Origin: Phycisphaerales bacterium
GTDB lineage: Bacteria; Planctomycetota; Phycisphaerae; Phycisphaerales; UBA1924
Direction: 5' to 3'
DNA length: 64,000 bases
NCBI GenBank assembly: GCA_020845755.1
Contig: JADLFE010000033.1
Location: forward strand, 310,001-374,000
Positions 52,728-60,782 of this stretch are shown piece after piece. A program made the translations under genes and the position numbers. The notes beneath the pieces are model-generated. The model made no database searches and was not told the DNA's origin. It was given only the letters and a program-made list of their open reading frames with translations. Each line of letters begins with the position of its first letter. Position 1 is the first letter of the stretch.

Positions 52728-53921
52728 TCATGGAAGTGGCGTGCGGGTGCTCACCGCAGGCCAAGATGACGGGCGAATCGGGCGGCGCGTTGCTGTTGGC
52801 GGCTGTCGTCTCCATCTTGCCGCCACCACGCCCGCCATCGCACCCAACCCCAGCACGCCCGGCGCGGGGATCACCGCCCGCCACATGACGGCCTCAAGCC
52901 GCCCGCTGCTCGCCAGGGCCGTGCCCACGACCGTCACGAGATTGCCGTCAATGGAAACGGCCCGCGCGTCCGATGCGGAATAGCCCGGCCCGAGCGACGC
53001 GTGAAGGTCGATGAACCCGTCGGGAGAGTCGCTGATCCACGCGCACGCGTGATCGCCCACCGTCAGGATGCGCGCCCAGCCGACGTGGATCGTGCCCGTC
53101 GTTGCGGCAACCGTGGAGTAATACACCTCGGGCGGCGCGAGATTGACAAAGCTCTCGGCGCTGTTGTGCCACAACGCGGCGTAGGTCCGGTTGCCGAAGT
53201 TGGTCTGGCCGACCTGGGTGTCGGCGGTCATGGCACGGACCGACGCCCCGCGCCCGCCCGCGGGAGTGATGTCGATGTAATCATTAGGAGAACTGTTCCA
53301 GATCAGGGCGCGTCCCATGCCCAGGCTGGGGAAGTAAGCTCCGCCGCCCTGGCGCACGCCATCGGTCGTGTTTGCTTCAGAGATGCTCGCGCCGGTGGGG
53401 TGGAGATCAGTGAAGTTGCCCGAAGCAATGTCCCACAATGCGGCGTGGCTGTTACCCGCTTTTCTCGCTTCACCCACAACATACCCCGCACGAATTGAGG
53501 TGGCGCTCGAGCCCGTGTACCCGCTCCCCGTGGGAGCCAGCGCAACCAGCGAGTCTGCGGTACCGCGCCAGAGCGCTGCATATCCAACTCGATTCAGGTC
53601 TTGAACAGAACCAACCTGGTACTCGCCCCAGGCGGAGTGAATCTCCGCCGTGCGCCAGCCGCTTGTTCTTGGATCGAGAATGGTCATTGTCTGCGGTGAG
53701 CCATGCCAGAGCACCGGCAAGAACACCCCCGTCGGTCCGGGTGTCAGAATGCGACCGGCTTGGTACCCCCCCGCGCAGGCGTTTCCGTCTGATCTGACGC
53801 TGGAATCGGCATTGTGTAATGACATTGCTATCCACTTTGTCTGAGCATTGCAATCGGTGCCCGTGCAATGCACGAGCACTGAAAGAACCGACAGCAACAC
53901 ACACGTCGCATAACGTGCCAT
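52728..53921 (-). CDS. Secreted HAF-repeat protein with PEP-CTERM-like tail
   Basis: The 397-residue product starts MARYATCVLLSVLSVLVHCT, a signal peptide with cleavage near residue 26. The body contains repeated units of the HAF type: YAALWRGTADSLVAL, HAALWDIASGNFTDLHP, RALIWNSSPNDYIDI and YAALWHNSAESFVNLAP, spaced by about 48-55 residues. The C-terminal tail has IPAPGVLGLGAMAGVVAA with RWRR. HAF repeats occur in surface proteins of unknown function. GGAGGAG lies 9 nt before ATG 53921. It is the gene downstream of the sialidase-fold gene, 22 nt apart. Confidence 0.85.
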   Translation of the reverse strand: MARYATCVLLSVLSVLVHCTGTDCNAQTKWIAMSLHNADSSVRSDGNACAGGYQAGRILTPGPTGVFLPVLWHGSPQTMTILDPRTSGWRTAEIHSAWGEYQVGSVQDLNRVGYAALWRGTADSLVALAPTGSGYTGSSATSIRAGYVVGEARKAGNSHAALWDIASGNFTDLHPTGASISEANTTDGVRQGGGAYFPSLGMGRALIWNSSPNDYIDITPAGGRGASVRAMTADTQVGQTNFGNRTYAALWHNSAESFVNLAPPEVYYSTVAATTGTIHVGWARILTVGDHACAWISDSPDGFIDLHASLGPGYSASDARAVSIDGNLVTVVGTALASSGRLEAVMWRAVIPAPGVLGLGAMAGVVAARWRRQPPTATRRPIRPSSWPAVSTRTPLP

Positions 53922-53943
53922 ATCGTGACTCCTCCGAGAAGCA

Positions 53944-55560
53944 TCATCCGTCCAGCACATCCGAATACACATCGACGAACTCGTCCACGTCATCGCTGTT
54001 GATAAACCCGTCGTCCGTGACGTCGGCCATGGGATTGTCCTCGACAAAGGCATCCCAGAACAGGTCCACATCGCCCCCGTCCGCGGCACGGTTCATGTTG
54101 AGGTCCGAGAGGCACTCGCGGATGAAGACCGCGTGCGTGTAGCAGGTACGAACCCCGTTCTTCTTGGAGATGTAGACGGGGTAGAACCACTTGCCCTGGT
54201 CGCCGCCCGCGGCGATCGTGTGAAAATCGCCTAGAAACCCGTCGCCCGGAACAATATTGATGCTCACGGGAGTGAGGCGCTTCGTGTAGACGTCTGGCGT
54301 GCCTGATGTCCAGTTCCGGATGCGCGCGTAGTACACGTCCACCGGGCGCCCCGCACTGTTGACAGAATCCGCGATGTCGGGCGCCTGTGTCTCCGCCCGG
54401 TTGTCGTAGAACATGAGGTTGATCGCCCCGGCACAGTCGATCGCGATGGCGGGCACGAACTGGTCCGGGCCCTTGCCGTCCGTGTTGGGCGCTAGCCCGA
54501 GCATTTCGTCGGTCAGATGCAGGGCTTGGTCAGCATCGTTACCGAATATCCAATTCGTCCCGTTTGACTCTCGGATTCCCCTGAAGATCCAGATGTCGGA
54601 GTTCCAATCAGCCTCGGTGGAATGGTCCCGGTCGCTCCGCCCAGCGAACGCGACGTAGACAGCATTGCTGGCGCGATCGATCGCGATCGAAGGCGCGCAG
54701 TTGCGTTTATCGACGTAGAACGGCGTATCGGAGATCGAGCTTTCGGGCACCTTCACACCGATTGACTCAACCAGCCCAAGCCCAAGTTGAATCGGAACGC
54801 TGTTGCCGGGCAACCACGAGTAACCATCGTCATTCGACCAGATGACATAGGGGCGGCGTTCGTTGTAGCAGCCCGCGGCGCCGGCGGTGACATTGGTGTC
54901 GCGAACCACGGCGATGATCTGGCCGTCATCCAAGACGATCGGCATCGATCCCCAGCCGCGATAGTTGCACGTCGGCGTGTTTTCGCAGGGTGACGACGCC
55001 GGATTGTCGGGTACGACGGGGTTGCTCGCCCACGGCGTGATAATCGACGCAATAGAAGAGCGGTACACCCAGATCTTGTCGGTGGCGCAGCCGGTGCCGC
55101 TTCGCATGCTCATCATGTAGAAATTGATCTCTCCGAAGGGCACACTCGACGAGCCGATGGCAAGCCAAGGCTTGTCCGTGAGTCCGTCATTCGCGATGAG
55201 GATGATCGGGTTCGAGCTCCACGCGGCACCCTGCCCCGGGTCATAGTACGTAAACTGTGGGCCGCCGACGCCACTCGCCGTTCCGGCAAGAGCGCCGACG
55301 TAGATTCGCCCGTTGAAGGTAGAGTGCGTGGCCAAGAATGAATCCAATCCAAGCAACTGTGGGCCGGGCAAGAACGTCGGTGCCGCGGCGGTCGCGTTTG
55401 TCGTGACGACGGGAGGCTTGCCGTTCGAGCCAATCAAAAGCAGTCGGTGGTCGGCGTGCGACCCGCTCGCCGCAACTTCCTGCCAAGCCACCCCGTCGGG
55501 GCTTACCTGCTTCTGCCCGCTCATAGACACCCACTGGGCCGCCGCACCACTACAGATCAC
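53944..55560 (-). CDS. Secreted sialidase-fold protein with dockerin-like tail; signal peptide out of frame
   Basis: The frame open from GTG 55560 encodes 538 residues beginning ICSGAAAQWVSMSGQKQVSP, which looks like the end of a signal peptide. Aspartate-rich BNR-like/sialidase-fold repeats follow (e.g. APSIAIDRASNAVYVAFAGR, PYVIWSNDDGYSWLPG), and the C-terminal 55 residues form a dockerin/EF-hand-like motif (DLNMNRAADGGDVDLFWDAF ... DVTDDGFINSDDVDEF). Upstream, ATG 55589 has GGAGG at 7 nt, but a CT-repeat tract puts its frame one step off (stop after 10 codons). One dinucleotide fewer would fuse a signal peptide to the body. Glycosidase activity is unproven. Confidence 0.75.
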   Translation of the reverse strand: MICSGAAAQWVSMSGQKQVSPDGVAWQEVAASGSHADHRLLLIGSNGKPPVVTTNATAAAPTFLPGPQLLGLDSFLATHSTFNGRIYVGALAGTASGVGGPQFTYYDPGQGAAWSSNPIILIANDGLTDKPWLAIGSSSVPFGEINFYMMSMRSGTGCATDKIWVYRSSIASIITPWASNPVVPDNPASSPCENTPTCNYRGWGSMPIVLDDGQIIAVVRDTNVTAGAAGCYNERRPYVIWSNDDGYSWLPGNSVPIQLGLGLVESIGVKVPESSISDTPFYVDKRNCAPSIAIDRASNAVYVAFAGRSDRDHSTEADWNSDIWIFRGIRESNGTNWIFGNDADQALHLTDEMLGLAPNTDGKGPDQFVPAIAIDCAGAINLMFYDNRAETQAPDIADSVNSAGRPVDVYYARIRNWTSGTPDVYTKRLTPVSINIVPGDGFLGDFHTIAAGGDQGKWFYPVYISKKNGVRTCYTHAVFIRECLSDLNMNRAADGGDVDLFWDAFVEDNPMADVTDDGFINSDDVDEFVDVYSDVLDG

Positions 55561-55580
55561 GAGAGAGAGTGAGAGAGAGA
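55561..55580. repeat. Short CT/GA dinucleotide tract in signal-peptide region
   Basis: On the minus strand TCTCTCTCTC is followed by ACTCTCTCTC, directly before the GTG at 55560. It separates the ATG at 55589 and its GGAGG from the open frame by 29 nt, not a multiple of three. Confidence 0.7.
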
Positions 55581-55588
55581 TCGGTTCA

Positions 55589-55799
55589 TGTCGACGCCTC
55601 CGGCATTACCCCCACAAGGGATACCATACGGCGAAAACCAGGACAGTCCAGTGCGTTTTCAGTCGCCGCGCGACTTTCGGTCAATCGTTCGCACTTGGTT
55701 CGCAATGTGTGCAAACCACACACATACACGACATAACTTTGTAATGATACCGATTCTCGCGTCACCCGCGGCGTGGGGGCGCCCGGGCTCGCGACTCGC
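55589..55799. other. Gap upstream of the sialidase-fold gene
   Basis: 211 bp with a GGAGG ribosome site at about 55597-55601 (minus strand) and an AT-richer stretch near 55700-55750. No gene is recognised; it also receives the end of tmk. Confidence 0.35.
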
Positions 55800-56561
55800 T
55801 CAGCCGGTACCCTGTTCCACCGCCCACTTCTCCATCGTCTCGACCAGCGATCGCCAGACCTCGTCGGGGCCCTTAGCGGCGTTGATCACTCGGAAGTGGG
55901 GCGGGTCGGCCTGGGCCTGGTCGAGGTAGCTCTGGCGCACATGGCGGCGGAACTCGCGCGTGCGGTCTTCCATGCGATCGGCAAAGAGCGACGACGTTGC
56001 GCTGTCGGCCCGCTTGCCCTTGGCCTTGGGCGCGACGATCCCGGCGCGCTGGGCCGCGGTCTCTTCGTCGACGTCGAACACAAGGACAAGATCGGGCACG
56101 GTCGGGCCGACGGCGATGCGTGCGGCGGCGGCGATCTCGTCGTAGGGCAGGCCCTGGGCCGCTCCCTGATAGGCGACGGTCGAAGTGACGAAGCGGTCGG
56201 CGACGACGAGGTGGTGCTGGGTGAGCGCGGGGCGGATCTTCTGCTCAACGAGTTGGGCGCGGCTGGCCATGTAGAGGAGCATCTCGCAGCGGAGCGTCAT
56301 GCAGTCGTGATCGCGCTGCAGCAGCACCTGGCGGATCGCTTCGCCGATCTTGGTGCCGCCGGGCTCGCGGACCTCGCACACGCCGACGCCCGAGGCGGTG
56401 ATGAGTTCAACGAAGCGCCGGAGTTGGGTGGACTTTCCCGAGCCGTCGGGCCCTTCGAAGACGATGAACTTGCCGCGGAGGGCGGGGGCCCAGGGAACGG
56501 GCGGAGTGCCGGCGTTTGGCGCGGGCGAAACAGGGCCGGATGGTGCAGGTGCATCTCCCAC
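55800..56561 (-). CDS. tmk: Thymidylate kinase
   Basis: Phosphorylates dTMP to dTDP. The 253-residue product has the P-loop FEGPDGSGKST, the DRFVTSTVAYQGAAQG motif and the Arg-rich lid region (DRMEDRTREFRRHVRQSY). An N-terminal Pro/Ala-rich extension of about 30 residues precedes the fold (GDAPAPSGPVSPAPN...). GTG 56561 is chosen because TACACT lies 7 nt upstream; an upstream ATG at 56618 would lengthen it by 19 residues. Confidence 0.92.
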   Translation of the reverse strand: MGDAPAPSGPVSPAPNAGTPPVPWAPALRGKFIVFEGPDGSGKSTQLRRFVELITASGVGVCEVREPGGTKIGEAIRQVLLQRDHDCMTLRCEMLLYMASRAQLVEQKIRPALTQHHLVVADRFVTSTVAYQGAAQGLPYDEIAAAARIAVGPTVPDLVLVFDVDEETAAQRAGIVAPKAKGKRADSATSSLFADRMEDRTREFRRHVRQSYLDQAQADPPHFRVINAAKGPDEVWRSLVETMEKWAVEQGTG

Positions 56562-56568
56562 GGCGGCG

Positions 56569-56574
56569 AGTGTA
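56569..56574 (-). promoter_or_regulatory. -10-like TACACT 7 nt before tmk GTG
   Basis: TACACT on the minus strand ends 7 nt before GTG 56561; used to choose the start. Confidence 0.45.
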
Positions 56575-56709
56575 GACGAGCGGGGGGGAAATGGCACAGG
56601 GGCCGGGCAGATGTTCACGCGGCGGAGGTGACGGCGCGCTGTTCACGGGCCGCGGGGGGCGCGCAGCGAGCAACACATCGGTGTGAAAACCGGGGCTGCG
56701 AAGAGTTGC

Positions 56710-58128
56710 TCACCCTCTCGCGCCAGCGCCCACCGTCATCTTCACGGGCACGAACGTCGGCTTCACGCGCTTCTCGAATTCGTCGCGGAACTTGTTGATG
56801 ATTGTGCGGATGGCCCAGTTGTTGCCGTCCGCCAGGCCGCAGATCGTCGTGCCCGGCATGCTCCCCATGCTCGTCGCGACTTCCAGCGCCAGATCGAGGT
56901 CCTTGGTCTTGGCCTCGCCGCCCTCGATGCGCGACATCAGTTGATACAGCCAGCCGCTTCCCTCGCGGCAGGGCGTGCACTGTCCGCAACTCTCGTGCTT
57001 GAAGAACCGCGCGATGTTCCGCGCGACGGCGACCATGTCCGTGTCTTCGTCGAAGACCGTCGGGCACGCCGTCCCGAGCCCCAGGACGTTGTACTTGCGC
57101 CCGATGTCGAAGTCCATCTCGGCGTCGAACTGATCGGGCCCGAGCACGCCCATGGAGATGCCGCCGGCGATCGCGCCCTTGAACTTCTTGCCGCCACGCA
57201 TGCCCTGGCAGTAGTCCTTGCTCTCAACCAGCGTGCGCAGCGGGATGCCCAGTTCGCACTCGTAGACGCCCGGGCGGTTCACGTGCCCGGAGACGCCCAT
57301 CAGTTTGGTGCCGAAACTCGGCGGCCCGCCGATCGTGCTCGTCACGCCCTGCTTGCAGAACCAGTCGGCCCCGTTCTCGATGATGCTGGGGAGGTGGCTC
57401 AGCGTCTCGACGTTGTTGATGATCGTCGGCTTGCCGAAGAGACCCTTGATCGCGGGGAACGGCGGCTTGATGCGTGGCCAGCCGCGTTTGCCCTCGAGCG
57501 CCTCGAGCAGGCCGGTCTCTTCGCCGCAAATGTATGCGCCGGCGCCGCGATGGACGTAGCAATCGACGGCGAAGGATTCGCCCTTGCCGGTCATGGAGCC
57601 GCCGAGCAGCCCCTGCTTGCCGAAGAGGCCCTTGGCATAGGCCTCGGCGAGGGCTTTCTCGAGCACCTTGGCCTGGTGGTGGTATTCGCCGCGGATGAAG
57701 ATGTAGGCCGTGGGGATGCGGCAGGCGTAGCAGCAGATCGCGATGCCCTCAAGGAGCAGGTGCGGATCAAAGTCCATCAGCAGCCGGTCCTTGAACGTGC
57801 ACGGCTCGGACTCGTCGGCGTTGACGGCGAGGTATCGCTGCCCGGCGTTGCTTTCCTTGCCGGAGGCGTCGATGGTGACCTTGGGGAGGAAGGTCCACTT
57901 GAGGCCGCAGGGGAAGCCCGCGCCGCCGCGTCCGCGGAGTTGGGACTTCTTGACTTCCTCGGTGACCTCGTCGGGCTTCAGGGCGAGGGCTTTGCGCAGG
58001 CCGACGTGCCCGCCGGTGGCGGTGTACTCGTCCCAGCCGACGATGTGGCGACCCTTGGGGTCGGCGAACGGCCAGCAGGGGATGCGCTTGGTGAGGATGC
58101 CCTGGGTGAGGTTGGATGGGTGCGGCAT
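56710..58128 (-). CDS. nuoF: NADH-quinone oxidoreductase subunit F (NuoF-like)
   Basis: FMN and [4Fe-4S] subunit that oxidises NADH. The 472-residue product has the FMN/NADH-binding stretch LRGRGGAGFPCGLKWTF, the substrate loop VNADESEPCTFKDR, GAGAYICGEETGLL and the cluster ligands ESCGQCTPCREG. ATG 58128 has TACACT 8 nt upstream; a TTG at 58137 is an in-frame alternative. No other nuo gene is next to it, so it may belong to a split complex I cluster or to a related diaphorase/hydrogenase module. Confidence 0.92.
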   Translation of the reverse strand: MPHPSNLTQGILTKRIPCWPFADPKGRHIVGWDEYTATGGHVGLRKALALKPDEVTEEVKKSQLRGRGGAGFPCGLKWTFLPKVTIDASGKESNAGQRYLAVNADESEPCTFKDRLLMDFDPHLLLEGIAICCYACRIPTAYIFIRGEYHHQAKVLEKALAEAYAKGLFGKQGLLGGSMTGKGESFAVDCYVHRGAGAYICGEETGLLEALEGKRGWPRIKPPFPAIKGLFGKPTIINNVETLSHLPSIIENGADWFCKQGVTSTIGGPPSFGTKLMGVSGHVNRPGVYECELGIPLRTLVESKDYCQGMRGGKKFKGAIAGGISMGVLGPDQFDAEMDFDIGRKYNVLGLGTACPTVFDEDTDMVAVARNIARFFKHESCGQCTPCREGSGWLYQLMSRIEGGEAKTKDLDLALEVATSMGSMPGTTICGLADGNNWAIRTIINKFRDEFEKRVKPTFVPVKMTVGAGARG

Positions 58129-58136
58129 AGGGCGCA

Positions 58137-58142
58137 AGTGTA
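58137..58142 (-). promoter_or_regulatory. -10-like TACACT 8 nt before nuoF
   Basis: TACACT on the minus strand ends 8 nt before ATG 58128. Confidence 0.4.
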
Positions 58143-58212
58143 GGGAAGGGAGCGGGGCGGTTTCCGGGGCGGGGGAGGGGGGCGAGCACCCGCACCCGAT
58201 CGCCCGCGGCTC

Positions 58213-60231
58213 CTATTCCAGCGTTGAGAAACCCAGGCTGCGCAGGTAGTTGAAGGTCGCGTCGTAAAAGGCGGGCGTGCGGGTCACATCGGTCTCGTCC
58301 CCTTGCGGAACCACGATCACCATGCCCTGCCGGGCACGAGTCAAGAGCACGCGGTACGCGTTCTTCAGGTAGACCTGCCGCTGCTCGGCCCTGATGCGCT
58401 CCCACCGATTACCCTTGAATGACCAGTGTCGCCAGCCCTGCGGCGTGTATCGGAAGTCCGCATCCCAAACGACGCACGCCCAGTCAAGTTCGAGCCCCTG
58501 AACATCGAACTCCGTGGCCGCATCTTCAAGGTAGTACGACGACCTGACGTCATCGCGGGGATCGAGAAACCAATGGATCGGGTCGATGTCCACTCGCACA
58601 TCTATCGCGTGCGGCTTGAGTCTTTGGGCTTGTGAAGACACGATCATCCCGTATCGCTCGCTTCCGCGGGCCTTCGATCGCAGCCACGTCTTGGCTTTGG
58701 CAAGGTCTCGGGTCAGGCTGATTGGGTATCGATCCCTCAGTTGGCCCAGAGTCTGTCGAGCACCGTCGGTGTCGCGGTCCAGCACTTGCTTCACCAGCAT
58801 CGAGACGTTCTCGGCCCGGAAAGACCGCATCGAGACCGCCAGGTGCAGATCGGCGTTCAAATGCACGTCCGCGCGCGTACCGAGTTTGTGAAAAACCTCA
58901 CCCGCGCCAAACTCCGAATCCTCAAGCCTTGGCGAAACGTGAACGTGCCAGTGTGGAAAAGACCGCATGATCGCGTCGATCCACTCACTGATGCCGGCCT
59001 CGCCGGTATTAATCTCTTGGCCGCCACCCACCAGACACACCACAACAGCCCAATCCGCGTGACGATTCATACACGAAATCAGGAACTCGGGTTCCGAAAC
59101 AATGAAATCGGAGCGGCCGCGCTTCTGCCTCATGAACTTTGCGGTCTGTTCGTGATTCCACGCTCGTTGGGCTTCGTCGAACATCGCAACATGCTCGATC
59201 GGCGGACGATCGGCATCAGCAAGACAATCGTCACGGAAGTGGTGGACATTCTGAACAAGCGTTTCAACGGCTTTTCGCGCCTTGGTCAGTTCGCGTTTGC
59301 CGCCGCGCTCGATCTGCCTGCGAACCTTGTCGCGTGCCAGCGCTTCGCGCAAAATGTTGACGAGCGGTCCGTTCCCGGAAAGAAACACGCTGTAGAGTTC
59401 GGCCGCCTTGTCCATGTGGCGGGCGGCAATATTCAGCCCGACCAGCGTCTTGCCGGCACCCGGCACGCCGGTTACGAAGCAGATCACTTTCTGCCGTTGG
59501 GCTCTGGCTTCTTGGATGACGCTCGCGATAGCCTCTGAGGTCAGGGAAAGGTTGATCGCGCTCGCATCGCTCCGCGAGATCTCATCTACCGAGTGCCCAC
59601 CATAGAGCGCGGTCGCCGCTTCAATGATCGTCGGCGTCGGCGAATAGCGCCCGCCTTCCCATGCCGCGATGTCGACCGACGGCCCATCGCAGAACTCGAG
59701 GGCATGTCGCAAGACCTGCCCAAGGTCTTCAGGTGCCGCACACACTGGCCTTAGCACACCGTCCTCGTCACGCTTCGCCGACAGAGTCGACAGCACCGAA
59801 GCCGCGCGGGTCGCAACTACGATCGGAACGACCGACTTGTCGTGTGTCGTGCTGTGGAAGTTCTTCAGGTCGAGCGCGTAGTCCCATGCCTGATCGACTG
59901 CGTCGGCTCTGAACTCGCTCTCCCCGACCTTGAATTCGATCACAAAGACAACGTGCTGAATGACCGCGAGCACGTCGATTCGTCGCCCAACCCGCGGCAC
60001 GGTGAATTCAAAGTAGACACTCCCAGACACGCCGAGCGAGCCAAACACACGCCTCAATATGCTGATCTGTTCAGACCACGCCGCGACTTGTGTTGTTTCG
60101 ACCGCAAACGGGCTGTGTCGAGTCAACTCGGCCAGAATTTGGCTGTCGCTGTGGACTAGGAATTCCGCGACCGACGCGTGGTAATACGCGCGATCGACCG
60201 CTCTCGAGCGTTGCAGGCCGGCCTCACCCAT
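58213..60231 (-). CDS. Nuclease-helicase fusion (DUF2075 / Schlafen-like group)
   Basis: The 672-residue product joins a PD-(D/E)xK-like N-terminal part (RRIDVLAV ... FVIEFKVG, with Asp86, Glu99 and Lys101 as the likely metal site) to a helicase of the DUF2075 type: Walker A GVPGAGKT (255-262), DEAQ box FDEAQRAW (about 347), motif GGGQEINTGE, and C-terminal motif VLLTRARQGMVIVVP. Such proteins are often encoded near defence or mobile genes. The base composition is visibly less GC-rich than its neighbours, a sign of transfer. TAGATT lies 8 nt before ATG 60231. Nucleic-acid substrate unknown. Confidence 0.82.
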   Translation of the reverse strand: MGEAGLQRSRAVDRAYYHASVAEFLVHSDSQILAELTRHSPFAVETTQVAAWSEQISILRRVFGSLGVSGSVYFEFTVPRVGRRIDVLAVIQHVVFVIEFKVGESEFRADAVDQAWDYALDLKNFHSTTHDKSVVPIVVATRAASVLSTLSAKRDEDGVLRPVCAAPEDLGQVLRHALEFCDGPSVDIAAWEGGRYSPTPTIIEAATALYGGHSVDEISRSDASAINLSLTSEAIASVIQEARAQRQKVICFVTGVPGAGKTLVGLNIAARHMDKAAELYSVFLSGNGPLVNILREALARDKVRRQIERGGKRELTKARKAVETLVQNVHHFRDDCLADADRPPIEHVAMFDEAQRAWNHEQTAKFMRQKRGRSDFIVSEPEFLISCMNRHADWAVVVCLVGGGQEINTGEAGISEWIDAIMRSFPHWHVHVSPRLEDSEFGAGEVFHKLGTRADVHLNADLHLAVSMRSFRAENVSMLVKQVLDRDTDGARQTLGQLRDRYPISLTRDLAKAKTWLRSKARGSERYGMIVSSQAQRLKPHAIDVRVDIDPIHWFLDPRDDVRSSYYLEDAATEFDVQGLELDWACVVWDADFRYTPQGWRHWSFKGNRWERIRAEQRQVYLKNAYRVLLTRARQGMVIVVPQGDETDVTRTPAFYDATFNYLRSLGFSTLE

Positions 60232-60239
60232 GTCCCATC

Positions 60240-60245
60240 AATCTA
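60240..60245 (-). promoter_or_regulatory. -10-like TAGATT 8 nt before the nuclease-helicase
   Basis: TAGATT on the minus strand ends 8 nt before ATG 60231. Confidence 0.3.
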
Positions 60246-60270
60246 CCGGAAACGCGGGGCGAAGCGCTGC

Positions 60271-60681
60271 TCACCCATACCGGTACTCGATCGGCGCGTC
60301 GATCTCCGGGTGCAGGCTCGCGTGCACCGGGCACGCGTTCCCGGCCTTCTCCAGGCGCTCGCGCATCTCCGGCGGCACGCGCCCCGCCGGGATCATCACA
60401 ACCACGGGCAGGCGCGCGATCCTTCGCGGCGCGGGCGGCGTGCTCATGTGCTTCTCCACCTTGGCCGTCGCGCCCGACAGGTCCAGCCCGTGCCGCTCGC
60501 CGAACATCGCCATCGTCGTGAGGATGCACGACGCCAACCCGGCGCCGACCAGGTCGGTCGGGCTGAACGCCGACGCGTCGCCGCCGATGTCCTTGGGCGC
60601 GTCGGTACGAATCATCGCGCCCTCGGGGTGGCGGAGGTCGCATTTCTTGTTGCCCAGATACGAAACGGAGATCTCAACCAT
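60271..60681 (-). CDS. OsmC-family protein
   Basis: The 136-residue peroxide-reducing-fold protein has the two conserved Cys regions GLASCILTTMAMF (Cys near 52) and GNACPVHASLHPEI (Cys near 116), as in OsmC/Ohr hydroperoxide reductases; the spacing fits the family. It should reduce organic hydroperoxides, but OsmC and Ohr are not separated here. TAGCCT 6 nt upstream supports ATG 60681. Confidence 0.88.
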   Translation of the reverse strand: MVEISVSYLGNKKCDLRHPEGAMIRTDAPKDIGGDASAFSPTDLVGAGLASCILTTMAMFGERHGLDLSGATAKVEKHMSTPPAPRRIARLPVVVMIPAGRVPPEMRERLEKAGNACPVHASLHPEIDAPIEYRYG

Positions 60682-60687
60682 GGGGCG

Positions 60688-60693
60688 AGGCTA
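60688..60693 (-). promoter_or_regulatory. -10-like TAGCCT 6 nt before osmC-like gene
   Basis: TAGCCT ends 6 nt before ATG 60681; followed by CGCCCC as in parA. Confidence 0.45.
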
Positions 60694-60782
60694 TGCGCGG
60701 GCACCCTCGGTTAGCGAAAGCCAACCGGCAGAGATCGACGGGGTTTGGGGGAGAAGTCAAGAAAGAAGCCGCGATCGTCCGC

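Noticed and set aside
56683..58143. A plus-strand frame over nuoF
   Set aside because: Shadow of nuoF, whose cofactor motifs are on the minus strand.
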